Below, in pieces: positions 1-8,770 of a stretch of DNA of 64,000 nucleotides (positions are counted from its first letter, which is position 1; the number at the start of each line of letters is the position of its first letter). A program made the position numbers and the translations under genes. The DNA comes from Arenibacter aquaticus. Lineage in GTDB: Bacteria; Bacteroidota; Bacteroidia; Flavobacteriales; Flavobacteriaceae. The notes under the pieces are model-generated. The model was not told the DNA's origin, made no database searches, and saw nothing but the letters and a program-made list of their open reading frames with translations. The stretch lies in the NCBI RefSeq assembly GCF_003957295.1, contig NZ_RQPJ01000021.1:852210-916209 (forward strand), written 5' to 3'.

Positions 1-472
1 AAGCCATACCGTCGCCTTCCAATTTTTGCATAATAAATCCCTCGCCACCAAATAATCCACGTCCCAATCTTTTGGAAAATTCAATTCCAACCGAAACCCC
101 CTTGGCCGCACACAAAAAAGCATCTTTTTGGCAAATAAATTTTCCCTGAAATTCACTGAGATCAATGGGTATGATCTTTCCTGGGTAAGGTGATGCAAAA
201 CTAACCTGTTTTTTACCATGACCAATGTTTAGAAAAGCAGTCATAAAAAGACTTTCTCCCGTCAACAATCGTTTCCCCGCAGAAAATAACTTGCCCAATA
301 CCCCGGTATCCTGATTGGAACCATCACCAAAAATAGTATCCATTTTAATATCCGAATCCATCATCATAAAACTGCCAGCTTCCGCTACAACAGCCTCTTG
401 TGGGTCCAGTTCTATTTCTACATATTGCATTTCCTCCCCAAAAATTTGATAGTCTATTTCTTGTGCGTTCAT
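1..472 (-). CDS. AIM24 / TIGR00266 family protein (3' part missing)
   Basis: About 157 residues of the N-terminal part are visible, starting at an ATG whose complement is at 470-472; the C-terminus lies beyond the window edge. The translation carries family hallmarks: an acidic N-terminus, a run of FMMMDSDIKM, then KKQVSFASPYPGKIIPIDLS, CQKDAFLCAAKGVSV and a glycine-rich GLFGGEGFIMQKLEGDGMA segment. This is the beta-prism AIM24 fold (DUF124), typically about 230-270 residues in bacteria. The biochemical role is unknown. No signal peptide is visible, so it is probably cytoplasmic. The family assignment is confident; function is not claimed. Confidence 0.85.
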   Translation of the reverse strand, partial: MNAQEIDYQIFGEEMQYVEIELDPQEAVVAEAGSFMMMDSDIKMDTIFGDGSNQDTGVLGKLFSAGKRLLTGESLFMTAFLNIGHGKKQVSFASPYPGKIIPIDLSEFQGKFICQKDAFLCAAKGVSVGIEFSKRLGRGLFGGEGFIMQKLEGDGMA

Positions 473-752
473 TGTAACTTTATTGTTTAAAAATTTATTA
501 ACGCCATATAGGTCGTTTAAAATACTTTTATGTTACACGGTACAAGGCAAAATTCTTAATGCAAATCCTGCCACGTATAGCATATTTTAACTAACTCCTT
601 CTCCTAAAGAAGCATGCATTAATTTTCAATAGGGCAGAGCTTGTCAAGTCTCAAACTTATCTCATTGTACCACCAGCGCATGAAATCATGACTACAATAG
701 AAAAGCGGCACATTGATACATGAATACAGTGCTACATTTGTACGTTGATACA

Positions 753-1208
753 TTAATCCCGAAGTTTTAGGGTCCATTCAAAATTAAAGGTAGATACAAC
801 CACCCCTTCTTGGTTTACCCCTACCGATTTCATCCATAAGGTTTGCCCCTCCCCTGTTGCAATGGTATTGGTTATGGCTTCTTCTACAAGATGACCATCC
901 AAACAACTAAAAGTGATTAAACCAGTGGCCTTTTTAGAAAAATTGGCATTATTGTTGGCCACCAACATAGAAATATTCTTACCACTTTCCTTAATTCCGT
1001 TCATGACCATGGCAGCGGTAGCGAGTTCTGCAGCCATTCCCTGAACCGCCCAGAAAAGGGATTTAAAGGGATTTTGATTTACCCATCTGTGCTTCACCGT
1101 AACTACTGCCTTACTTTCATCCATATATTGCACACGTACGCCTGTCCACCATGCAGCAGGAAGTTTAAAGAAGCAGAAAGTATTAATTTTTCTAGGGTTT
1201 AAGACCAT
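753..1208 (-). CDS. DUF4442 domain protein (hotdog-fold, thioesterase-like)
   Basis: This 151-residue protein matches DUF4442, which has the hotdog fold shared with PaaI-type acyl-CoA thioesterases. Visible features are the N-terminal PRKINTFCFFKLPAAWWTGVRV segment, the VKHRWVNQNPFKSLFWAVQGMAAELATAAM helix that forms the hotdog core, and the FSKKATGLITFSC strand region. No catalytic activity has been shown for most members, so acyl-thioester hydrolysis is only an inference from the fold. It stands alone between the AIM24 gene and a divergent operon. A TATTTTTG -7-like element lies on the minus strand at 1228-1235, but no well-spaced -33 partner is seen. Confidence 0.82.
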   Translation of the reverse strand: MVLNPRKINTFCFFKLPAAWWTGVRVQYMDESKAVVTVKHRWVNQNPFKSLFWAVQGMAAELATAAMVMNGIKESGKNISMLVANNNANFSKKATGLITFSCLDGHLVEEAITNTIATGEGQTLWMKSVGVNQEGVVVSTFNFEWTLKLRD

Positions 1209-1282
1209 AACGTTCTGGTTTATAATTCAAAAATATGCAAAATACACGAACAATCTGAATGTTAATATAATGTTAAATTATA

Positions 1283-1303
1283 GTACTATGTTTTGCATAG
1301 TAC
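1283..1303. promoter_or_regulatory. Candidate PadR operator (8-bp inverted repeat)
   Basis: GTACTATG and CATAGTAC form a perfect 8-bp dyad around a 5-nt spacer (TTTTG). The spacer is the -33 element of the promoter that follows. PadR-family repressors are known to bind dyads with ATG/CAT-type half sites and often autoregulate. A padR gene is the second gene of the operon driven from here, so autorepression by occlusion of the -33 box is inferred. Confidence 0.6.
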
Positions 1304-1324
1304 CATCTTTTAGATATATATTTG
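1291..1324 (+). promoter_or_regulatory. Flavobacterial-type promoter of the DUF4870-padR-pspC operon
   Basis: A TTTTG -33 element (1291-1295) is followed after 21 nt by TATATTTG (1317-1324), a full match to the Bacteroidetes -7 consensus TAnnTTTG. The predicted start is near 1330, giving a leader of about 140 nt to the ATG at 1472. Confidence 0.65.
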
Positions 1325-1471
1325 CATTGTAAGTTATTATGTATACCCTATTTAAAGTAAAAAGGAGGAGTCCCAATTGTACAAATGGACTATATAGTAA
1401 TAATACAGAACCTAGTCCTAATGTTTTTAAGAACACCAGCGTAGCAAAAAGCACCTATTATCTATAGACTC

Positions 1472-1954
1472 ATGACACCAGCACTTAGTAAACACGAAAG
1501 AAACCTATCGGCTCTAATCCATGCCTCCACCTTTTCAAAGTATTTCATACCCTTTGGGAATTTAATTCTGCCTTTAGTTTTTTGGACTGCTAACAAAAAA
1601 AATAACCCATTCGTAGATCTGAATGGTAAACGAGCCTTAAATTTTCAAATAAGTCTATTATTATACTCCCTTCTAATTGGTGTTTTTACATTGCCCTTTG
1701 TCCTGGGATTTATTCCGGAACTATTTTATCATAGTTCTATAAACCTATTAAATCTCAACGAATACAATGGCCTTAATTTAAATTTGGATTTTAAAAACAT
1801 AGGGTTTGGAAGGGTAATATGGCCTTTGGGTATTGCTGCCCTAATACAGTCTGGGCTATTTATTGTAAACATAGTCTATACTATTTTGGCAACAATTAAG
1901 ACTGGTGAAGGCCAAGAATTTAAATACCCTATAAGCATACCATTTATTAAGTAA
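1472..1954 (+). CDS. DUF4870 family membrane protein
   Basis: 160 residues with the DUF4870 (Tic20-like) signature. An N-terminal HERNLSALIHASTFSKYFIPFGNLILPLVFW segment forms the first membrane helix. The conserved KNNPFVDLNGKRALNFQISLLLYSLL stretch leads into the second helix, and a third hydrophobic segment lies at about residues 113-145. The function of the family is unknown. It is the first gene of an operon with padR and pspC, 121 nt upstream of padR. This is a common flavobacterial arrangement and suggests a role in membrane homeostasis. The promoter at 1291-1324 with its overlapping operator probably controls it. Confidence 0.82.
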   Translation: MTPALSKHERNLSALIHASTFSKYFIPFGNLILPLVFWTANKKNNPFVDLNGKRALNFQISLLLYSLLIGVFTLPFVLGFIPELFYHSSINLLNLNEYNGLNLNLDFKNIGFGRVIWPLGIAALIQSGLFIVNIVYTILATIKTGEGQEFKYPISIPFIK

Positions 1955-2075
1955 TTAAAATTAGTACTCATCACACTAATTACAGAGTTTATTCATCAAA
2001 TCAATCAAAAAATCGAAATGCAACAAATGCAAACATCAAAAAAACGGACAGTCAAATTATTATAATCATGGAACT

Positions 2076-2411
2076 ATGAATATTGAAAATACAAAAGCAC
2101 AAATGCGCAAGGGTGTATTGGAATACTGCATTCTTTCTATTTTGGATGGGGAGGATAAGTATACCTCCGAAATACTGGACACCCTCAAGAACGCTAAAAT
2201 GCTAGTGGTAGAGGGCACTATATACCCTTTATTAACACGACTTAAAAATGCAGGATTGCTCAACTACCGTTGGGAAGAATCCACTTCAGGTCCCCCAAGG
2301 AAATACTATAAATTAACCGAGACCGGTAAATTGTTCCTAAAGGAATTGGATACTACCTGGGATGAATTAAGAAACGCCACAAATCTGGTTACCAAAAATA
2401 AAAAAAGCTAA
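2076..2411 (+). CDS. PadR family transcriptional regulator
   Basis: 111 residues, the usual length of a short PadR protein. It has the winged-helix core (MRKGVLEYCILSIL, then EILDTLKNAKMLVVEGTIYPLLTRLKNAGLLNYRW) and the wing (GPPRKYYKLTETGKLFLKEL), with a short C-terminal dimerisation helix. It lacks the long vinyl C-terminal domain of type-1 PadRs. It sits 2 nt before pspC, so translation of the two genes is probably coupled. The dyad at 1283-1303 upstream of the operon is a plausible binding site. PadR next to PspC and GIN-domain proteins is frequent in Bacteroidetes. The inducing signal is unknown but may be envelope stress. Confidence 0.92.
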   Translation: MNIENTKAQMRKGVLEYCILSILDGEDKYTSEILDTLKNAKMLVVEGTIYPLLTRLKNAGLLNYRWEESTSGPPRKYYKLTETGKLFLKELDTTWDELRNATNLVTKNKKS

Positions 2412-2413
2412 AA

Positions 2414-4174
2414 ATGAATAAGACAATCAATATAAATCTTGCCAATCTATTTTTTCATATAGATGAAGTGGCCTACACCAAATTACAACGGTATTTGGAG
2501 GCTATTAAACGTTCGTTTGCCAATACCAGTGGCAGTGATGAGATTATAGCTGATATAGAGGCCAGGATAGCAGAATTGTTCCATGAAAAAATGGAAAATG
2601 AAAGACAGGTTATTACAGAAAAGGAAGTAGACCAGGTCATTGCCATAATGGGCCAACCCGAAGACTACATGGTAGACGAGGATATTTTTGAGGATGAACC
2701 CATTTCTACCCATAAAAGCAAAAGGGTTAGAAAACTATACAGGGATATTGAAAACAAATATATTGGTGGTGTCTCTGCCGGCTTGGGTCACTATTTTGGG
2801 ATAGACGCCCTATGGATACGTTTATTGTGGGTACTGTTGACTATTTTTAGTTGGGGAGGTTTTGTATTCATTTACGGTCTATTATGGATTTTGATTCCCG
2901 AAGCGGTGACCACCGTCCAAAAATTGGATATGCGTGGGGAAGCCGTCAATATCAGTAATATTGAAAAAAAAGTTAAGGAAGGTTTTGATGATGTGGCCGA
3001 AAAGGTAAAAAGTGTAGACTATGAAAAAGTAGGCAATAAAGTTAAGGATGGTAGTAAAAGCTTTTTCAATGCCTTGGCAGACATCATTATGTTCTTCTTT
3101 AAAATAATTGGAAAATTTATTGGAATAATCCTTATCGTTATAGGTGCCACCGGAATTGTGGGCCTCTTCATTGGCCTTTTCACGGTTGGCATCCTGGATA
3201 TTTTCCACATTCCCGGAATAGATTTCTATGATCTTATTAATAGTGCCAACACCCCGGTATGGTTGGTATCCTTATTGGTTTTTTTTGCAATGGGAATCCC
3301 GTTTTTCTTTCTAATGTACCTTGGTCTTAAAATACTGGTCAACAACTTAAAATCTATCGGGAACATTGCCAAGTTTACCCTATTGGGCCTGTGGTTGATA
3401 TCCATAATTTTATTGGTGGTATTTGGTATACGACAAGCGGCAGAGCATGCCTATACTGGCAATGTCTCCACAGAGAAAGAGTTTGTCCTTATTCAGAATT
3501 CCCAGCCTGTAAGCATAAGTCTAAGCTCGTCCGATAAGGACAGCAATAGTAATAAGTTTGGCTTAAGCGGTATTGTACTGGATTATACTGAAAACGGTGA
3601 AGAGGTTTTAATATCCGAGGATGTACGTATTAACCTGCGGGTTTCAAGAGATTCAATTCCCCGTATAGAAATTCGTAAAAACGCGAATGGCAGCTCTTTT
3701 AAAAATGCAACTGAAACAGCCGCTAATATCAACTATGGCTACACCATTGAGGGTAATACCATAATATTGGACGATTATCTTACTACCCCAAAGGCCAATA
3801 AATATAGGGACCAAGAAGTAAGAGTATACCTTTACCTCCCAAAAGATACAAGGATTCTATTTGAAAAATCGATTGGGAACTGTTGGACATACAGGGCCAG
3901 CAACGATCAGAATATGGGCCCCTGTGCCATTAGGGATAAGACTTGGGTTATGGGTGAAGATGGAGAACTTAAATGTCTGGATTGTACAGAGGACAATAAG
4001 GAGAATACGACTCAGGAAGGTAAGGGAAAAATTATCATCAATGAAGACGGAGTGGATATCGACATTAAAGGAGACGGGGACAATTTTAAACTAAAGATCA
4101 ATGAGCAGGGAGTTGAAATTAAGACCAATGAAGCTAATTCAACTCGAAGTGAAATAGATACAATACAACCATAA
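2414..4174 (+). CDS. PspC domain protein with N-terminal HAAS-like region
   Basis: 586 residues. Residues 1-90 are a charged helical region (ending in VIAIMGQPEDYMV) resembling the HAAS/DUF1700-type domain often found in anti-sigma-like membrane proteins. The PspC domain follows at about residues 105-165, with RKLYRDIENKYIGGVSAGLGHYFGID and a membrane helix ending LLWILIPEA. Three further membrane segments lie at about 220-345. The C-terminal third is an extracytoplasmic domain with several Cys residues and acidic repeats. PspC proteins respond to envelope stress. The gene follows padR by 2 nt, and GIN-domain protein genes such as the next one are its usual partners. Confidence 0.88.
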   Translation: MNKTININLANLFFHIDEVAYTKLQRYLEAIKRSFANTSGSDEIIADIEARIAELFHEKMENERQVITEKEVDQVIAIMGQPEDYMVDEDIFEDEPISTHKSKRVRKLYRDIENKYIGGVSAGLGHYFGIDALWIRLLWVLLTIFSWGGFVFIYGLLWILIPEAVTTVQKLDMRGEAVNISNIEKKVKEGFDDVAEKVKSVDYEKVGNKVKDGSKSFFNALADIIMFFFKIIGKFIGIILIVIGATGIVGLFIGLFTVGILDIFHIPGIDFYDLINSANTPVWLVSLLVFFAMGIPFFFLMYLGLKILVNNLKSIGNIAKFTLLGLWLISIILLVVFGIRQAAEHAYTGNVSTEKEFVLIQNSQPVSISLSSSDKDSNSNKFGLSGIVLDYTENGEEVLISEDVRINLRVSRDSIPRIEIRKNANGSSFKNATETAANINYGYTIEGNTIILDDYLTTPKANKYRDQEVRVYLYLPKDTRILFEKSIGNCWTYRASNDQNMGPCAIRDKTWVMGEDGELKCLDCTEDNKENTTQEGKGKIIINEDGVDIDIKGDGDNFKLKINEQGVEIKTNEANSTRSEIDTIQP

Positions 4175-4222
4175 TCATTTACAGTTCAGCAACATATCCT
4201 ATTATCTACTCATCACATTTAA

Positions 4223-4230
4223 TATTTTTG
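4223..4230 (+). promoter_or_regulatory. Possible internal -7 element before the GIN-domain gene
   Basis: TATTTTTG fits TAnnTTTG and lies about 75 nt before the ATG at 4305, in the 130-nt gap after pspC. No convincing -33 TTG is present, so an internal promoter is only possible. Confidence 0.3.
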
Positions 4231-4304
4231 AACACATTAATCAATCGCACCCAAAGTACCTACCCCCCACTGGAAAACTATATGGGCAAAAACGAACAAC
4301 TATC

Positions 4305-5030
4305 ATGACAACACTAGCAAGAATTACCATTACACTTATCTTGGCAATTTTATTTTCTTCATGCGGATTCGATATCAATATTGGGAACGGAAAAAGGGGA
4401 AATGGAGTTGTTGAAGAAGAACATAGAAAAGTGACTTCCAACTTTACAAGCGTTAGTGCTTCAGAAGGCATTAGCGTGTATATCACCCAAGGAAGCGAAT
4501 TGGAAATATTGGTGGAGGCCGATGAAAATGTTATTGACTTGATTGCTACCGATATTAAGAATAGCGTATTGCATATTCACTCTATTGAAAGTATTGGTCG
4601 GGCCAGCAAAAAGGTCTATGTAAGCTTACCTATTATTACAAGCCTGATAACAACCAGTGGTGCACATATGACGACCAATACCGATATAAAGACCGAGCGT
4701 TTGGATTTAAGTGCAACCAGTGGATCCAAGCTACAGATAAAGGAACTTTTGGTTGATCAGCTTAATATTGATACGAGCAGTGGGGCCAAAATTACTGTTG
4801 CTGGAGCCGCCCAAAACATGGTGAGCAGTGCAAGTAGTGGTTCTAACATAAAAGCAGAGGATTTAAGTGCTGTTGTTTGTCGCGCAAATGCCAGTAGTGG
4901 TGCAGATATAACCCTAAATGTATCCCAATCCCTTATTGCGGAAGCCAGTAGTGGAGGGGATATAAGATATAAGGGCGATGCTAAAGTAGAGCAAAAAAAA
5001 TCCAGTTCAGGAAAAGTAAAGCAGCTTTAA
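4305..5030 (+). CDS. Head GIN domain lipoprotein (DUF2807)
   Basis: 241 residues. The signal peptide ends in a lipobox, LFSSCGFD, with the lipidated Cys near residue 22. The body is the DUF2807 'putative auto-transporter adhesin, head GIN domain': a solenoid with repeated SSGA/SSGS turns (TTSGAHMTT, ATSGSKLQI, TSSGAKITV, ASSGSNIKA, ASSGADITL, ASSGGDIRY). These turns space the coils of a right-handed beta-helix. In Bacteroidetes such genes regularly follow pspC, as here (130 nt downstream), and may share the PadR-controlled transcript. The protein is probably periplasmic or outer-membrane anchored. Its ligand is unknown. Confidence 0.87.
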   Translation: MTTLARITITLILAILFSSCGFDINIGNGKRGNGVVEEEHRKVTSNFTSVSASEGISVYITQGSELEILVEADENVIDLIATDIKNSVLHIHSIESIGRASKKVYVSLPIITSLITTSGAHMTTNTDIKTERLDLSATSGSKLQIKELLVDQLNIDTSSGAKITVAGAAQNMVSSASSGSNIKAEDLSAVVCRANASSGADITLNVSQSLIAEASSGGDIRYKGDAKVEQKKSSSGKVKQL

Positions 5031-5070
5031 TTTACCTACTATATTTCTTTTTCCAAGAGATGTTAACCAC

Positions 5071-5111
5071 TATCAAAATCCCATTGTTATTTCAATGGGG
5101 TTTTGATTTTT
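5071..5111 (+). terminator. Rho-independent terminator after the GIN-domain gene
   Basis: A stem of TCAAAATCCCATTG against CAATGGGGTTTTGA with a short TTATTT loop, followed by TTTT. It closes the padR-pspC-GIN operon. Confidence 0.75.
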
Positions 5112-5154
5112 CATTCAACCTTCTTTCTTTATATTCGTTCCTTAATTTATATTT

Positions 5155-6165
5155 ATGGAAATAACGATCAAAAAATATGTACTCCCTCTAAAACATACCT
5201 TTAGTATATCTAGGGAGTCCCACGATTTTCAGGACTCAATGATCGTAGCTCTGAAACACAATGGTAAAACAGGCTATGGAGAGGCCACCTCCAATCCTTA
5301 CTATAAAATTACTTTCAGTACCATGCAGGCCGAAATTGAAAATGTTCGAGAGGAAATTGAGAACTATAATTTTAAAGAGCCAGAGGCCTTTCACGCCTTC
5401 CTAGTTTCCAAGAATCTTAGCAATTTTGCTATCTGTGCTTTGGATCTGGCCGCCAATGATCTGTATGGAAAGCTATTGGGAAAACCATTATACGAAATTT
5501 GGCAAACCGACAACAGTAGCTACCCAGTAACCAATTATACCATAGGTCTGGACACAGTTGATAAAATGGTGGCAAAAATGAAGGAAATGCCGTGGCCAAT
5601 CTATAAGATAAAACTTGGGACCCAACAGGACGTGGAAATTGTCAGGGAATTGCGCAAACATACCGATGCCATATTTAGGGTAGATGCCAACTGTGCATGG
5701 ACTGCGGAAGAAACCATCTTAAATGCTCCCTATTTAAAGGAATTGGGAGTAGAATTTATTGAGCAACCTTTAAAAGCAGATGACTGGAAGGGTATGGAAA
5801 AGGTAATACATAAAAGTGTACTGCCTATTGTTGCTGATGAGAGCTGTATTGTGGAGTCTGATGTTGAAAAATGTGGTCTTCATTTTACAGGGGTCAATAT
5901 AAAACTAACCAAATGTGGCGGACTCACCCCTGCCCGACGTATGATTGCGAAAGCAAAGGAAATGGGGCTCAAAGTAATGGTTGGCTGTATGACCGAATCT
6001 ACCGTTGGTATCTCTGCCATTGCCCAGTTAATTCCCCAATTGGACTACGTAGATATGGATGGCGCCATGTTACTTAAAGAAGACATTGCAGATGGAGTTA
6101 TTATAAAAGATGACGGTAAAGTAATTTTTCCTTCTCAGGGAGGAAGTGGTGTAAGCTTACGATAA
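5155..6165 (+). CDS. Dipeptide epimerase (enolase superfamily, MLE subgroup)
   Basis: 336 residues, full length for L-Ala-D/L-Glu-type epimerases. The two-base catalytic set is visible: the KxK motif (YKIKLGT), metal ligands in RVDANCAW, FIEQPL and VADESC, and the second lysine in NIKLTKCGG. The DMDGAMLL segment near the C-terminus matches the specificity loop of dipeptide epimerases. The enzyme interconverts L-Ala-D-Glu and L-Ala-L-Glu in the family type member, allowing use of murein peptides. Exact dipeptide specificity cannot be read from sequence. The stop overlaps the next start (TAATG), so it is co-translated with the PLP enzyme. Confidence 0.9.
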   Translation: MEITIKKYVLPLKHTFSISRESHDFQDSMIVALKHNGKTGYGEATSNPYYKITFSTMQAEIENVREEIENYNFKEPEAFHAFLVSKNLSNFAICALDLAANDLYGKLLGKPLYEIWQTDNSSYPVTNYTIGLDTVDKMVAKMKEMPWPIYKIKLGTQQDVEIVRELRKHTDAIFRVDANCAWTAEETILNAPYLKELGVEFIEQPLKADDWKGMEKVIHKSVLPIVADESCIVESDVEKCGLHFTGVNIKLTKCGGLTPARRMIAKAKEMGLKVMVGCMTESTVGISAIAQLIPQLDYVDMDGAMLLKEDIADGVIIKDDGKVIFPSQGGSGVSLR

Positions 6166-7244
6166 TGACCTACCAAATAGACGGCTTTCCAGGGAGGGAA
6201 ATAGAGATCAACCAAATAAAATACTTGTATTTCGGTGGTACCTCTTACCTAGGGTTACAGGAAGATCCGGCCTTTCAGGACATCTATATAGCCAACATAA
6301 GAAAATATGGTACCCATTACGGAGCTTCCAGAAAATCCAATATCCGTTTATCCATATATGAAGAAGTGGAGCAGCTCCTTTCCAATCTGGTAGGGAGCGA
6401 ATCCTGTATCACCCTCTCTTCTGGTTATTTGGCAGCGCAGTTGGTTAGGCAATCATTGGGAACGGGTAACAATATCCCCTTCTATGCCCCCAATACCCAC
6501 TCTGCCCTCTATACCCCAACGGAATCTGACACCCAAAATAAGCCCTATGCCTCCTTTTCCGCTTTAAACATTGCCCTTAGGGAACAGTTAAAAAAAGATA
6601 AAGAGACCACCGCAGTTGTGTTTATGGATGCCATTGATTTTTCCGGATCCAATTATCCCAATTTTGAGGGCTTAAAGATATTGCCCTTGCAAAAAATTGT
6701 TCTAGTGGTAGACGATTCCCATGGCATAGGTCTTGTGGGAGACCAAGGTGGAGGTGTTTTTAAAACGGTCCAGACATTAAACCCCAAAGAGCTCATTGTT
6801 TGTTGTTCGCTGGGAAAAGGTTTTGCGATTCAGGGCGGTGCTATTATGGGAACAAAAAAACGTGTGGAACAATTATCCAACACAGCTTTTTTTGGTGGGG
6901 CCAGTCCAGCAGCACCCGCAGCCATGGCCTGTATTACAGATGGCCTTAAACTGTTTGGCAAGAAAAGAAAAGTATTAAAAGAAAACATTGAATTTTTTAG
7001 AGCTTGCATAAAACCCATAGACAAGTTTATATCCCTTGCGGAACACCCAGCCTTTAGTTTTCAGGATGAAAGCCTAAGTCGTTACCTTGAACAACACAAG
7101 GTATTGGTGACCAATTTTAGATATCCAAGCGAAGAATCGCCGATCATGAGTAGAATTGTGCTCAGCGCCCATCATAGAAAAGAGGATATTTATTTATTGT
7201 GCAACCTTATCAGTAACTACTATAAAAAAAACGGCCACCTTTAA
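6165..7244 (+). CDS. KBL/BioF-like PLP-dependent aminotransferase family enzyme
   Basis: 359 residues, fold type I, alpha-oxoamine synthase-like. It shows a YLGLQEDP entry, the YGASRKSN loop, the VVDDSHGIGLVGDQGGG motif (Asp contacting the PLP nitrogen, His) and SLGKGFAIQGGAIMG with the Schiff-base lysine. It is shorter than typical BioF (about 385) and its N-terminal segment is reduced. No bioA, bioB or bioD gene is nearby, so biotin synthesis is unlikely. It overlaps the dipeptide epimerase by 1 nt, and a role in using amino acids released from the epimerised dipeptide is inferred. The stop codon lies inside the terminator hairpin. Confidence 0.85.
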   Translation: MTYQIDGFPGREIEINQIKYLYFGGTSYLGLQEDPAFQDIYIANIRKYGTHYGASRKSNIRLSIYEEVEQLLSNLVGSESCITLSSGYLAAQLVRQSLGTGNNIPFYAPNTHSALYTPTESDTQNKPYASFSALNIALREQLKKDKETTAVVFMDAIDFSGSNYPNFEGLKILPLQKIVLVVDDSHGIGLVGDQGGGVFKTVQTLNPKELIVCCSLGKGFAIQGGAIMGTKKRVEQLSNTAFFGGASPAAPAAMACITDGLKLFGKKRKVLKENIEFFRACIKPIDKFISLAEHPAFSFQDESLSRYLEQHKVLVTNFRYPSEESPIMSRIVLSAHHRKEDIYLLCNLISNYYKKNGHL

Positions 7245-7260
7245 AGGATGGCCGTTTTTT
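7224..7260. terminator. Bidirectional terminator between the PLP enzyme and susD
   Basis: ACGGCCACC and GGATGGCCGT pair around TTTAAA, flanked by an A-run on the left and a T-run on the right. It can therefore end both the plus-strand epimerase operon and the minus-strand susCD operon. Confidence 0.8.
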
Positions 7261-7277
7261 CTATACTTGGATAATTG

Positions 7278-8768
7278 TTAGTTATCCCACCAAACTCCTG
7301 TTACTGGGGTTTGTTGATTTGCTACTACATTTGCCTCATTTCTATTTAATTCTGTTGAGGGGTAAATAGCCCTTCTAAACCATTGACCAAAGAATTCACT
7401 GTCATCACTTGCCTCTTCTAACCTTATTTGAAGCCCGGTGAATACTTCATCGGAAAAATCATATCTTCTGTAATCCACAAAAGTCTCTGGATTTAAAAAG
7501 TTATGAATGTATTTTTCCTTCATGATATGGTGTAACATCAATTGTCCTTCACCAACGGCAATGGCTCCATCGGCCAAGTAATCGGATCCATCCACATCAT
7601 ACATTTCCATACTGGCCTGGATACCTTCCAAATAAGCATTATATGCCTCTGTGCTAGAACCTGTACTGCTTGTGTTTCCGCCATTGGCCAAAAATGCAGC
7701 CTCAGCCTCAATAAATTTGGCCTCAGCATAGCTTATAAGCAATAAGGGGGAATCTATGCTGGTATAATATCCATCGGTTTTAAATCGCGTATTGGCATCA
7801 CTGCCATCAGGAGCTATACCGGCCCCTCCACTTACAAATCCCTTCCATTCCGTATCGTCCCCAATTTCTGCGAACAAAGGTAATCTTGGATCTATAGTTA
7901 GGGCAGGACTTTCAAAAGGATAGTAATCCCCGTTCATGGAACTCACCAATTGACTGGCAATATCATTACTAAGGTTACCTGTAGACCTGGCCAATATTTC
8001 TGCTGAATACCATGGGTTTATGTTCTTCTCGTTATATGCCATTTCAAAATTATCATCATTGGAGGTAAACCCATTGGCTATGGAAGACAACACTTCGTTG
8101 GGCGCAACAACACCTTTGTTTACCAAGTGTAATTGATATCTTGCCTTAATAGTGTAGGCCGCCCTCAACCATTGCTCAGTATCCCCACCATAAATGAGGT
8201 CGGAACTCCCTAAACTAAAGCCAGAGTCATCTGGTCCTTCCAAGGCAGCAATAGCAGCATCCAACAAAGAAAATATTTCTGTATAAATTTGCTCTTGGGT
8301 ATCAAAGGTCGGGAAATTGTTATCGGGACCGTCAGTAGCATCAGAATAAGGAATATTGTCCCAAGTATCAGTAGCAATCCCAAGATTTATAGCAATAAGA
8401 ATATCCGATATAGCACCAATATGTGTGGCATTGGTTTCTATAGCCTTGGTTTTAATAGCCTTGATATTAGGCAATATATAAAGGTATACTTGACTCCACA
8501 ATCCACTCGCAGAAGTCTGTCCTGCAGCACCTCCTCCGGTAGAAACGAAATTCTGCACATAGTTTCCAAAAGCCAATTCGGCAGAACGTTGCCCTTCCAT
8601 TGTGCTATGAATAACCGGTGCCATTAAATCCTGCATCCTTAATTCCTCCAAGGTTGCTGTATTGGAAGGAGTATTTACATCAAAATAGTCATCACTGCAA
8701 GAAACCTGTGCAACCAATAGCAGTGATAGAATTCCAGTTTTTATAATATTGTTTATCATGTTTATCAT
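7278..8768 (-). CDS. SusD/RagB outer-membrane lipoprotein (SusD_2 type)
   Basis: 496 residues with an SPII signal ending LLLVAQVSCSDDYFDVN. The helical TPR scaffold is visible (LYILPNIKAIKTKAIE; SDLIYGGDTEQWLRAAYTIKARYQLHLV). So is the C-terminal SusD-like segment with LLISYAEAKFIEAEAA and LNPETFVDYRRYDFSD, ending in a TPVTGVWWDN tail. This architecture fits the SusD-like_2 subgroup, which pairs with SusC proteins not always tied to glycan use. It starts 2 nt after the susC stop, so the two are co-translated. No hydrolase or sensor is adjacent, so the nutrient is unknown and could be a peptide or other small compound. Confidence 0.93.
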   Translation of the reverse strand: MINMINNIIKTGILSLLLVAQVSCSDDYFDVNTPSNTATLEELRMQDLMAPVIHSTMEGQRSAELAFGNYVQNFVSTGGGAAGQTSASGLWSQVYLYILPNIKAIKTKAIETNATHIGAISDILIAINLGIATDTWDNIPYSDATDGPDNNFPTFDTQEQIYTEIFSLLDAAIAALEGPDDSGFSLGSSDLIYGGDTEQWLRAAYTIKARYQLHLVNKGVVAPNEVLSSIANGFTSNDDNFEMAYNEKNINPWYSAEILARSTGNLSNDIASQLVSSMNGDYYPFESPALTIDPRLPLFAEIGDDTEWKGFVSGGAGIAPDGSDANTRFKTDGYYTSIDSPLLLISYAEAKFIEAEAAFLANGGNTSSTGSSTEAYNAYLEGIQASMEMYDVDGSDYLADGAIAVGEGQLMLHHIMKEKYIHNFLNPETFVDYRRYDFSDEVFTGLQIRLEEASDDSEFFGQWFRRAIYPSTELNRNEANVVANQQTPVTGVWWDN

Positions 8769-8770
8769 TT

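Noticed and set aside
6165-7244. BioF (biotin synthesis)
   Set aside because: The fold fits, but no other biotin gene is nearby and the partner is a dipeptide epimerase; only the broader family is called.
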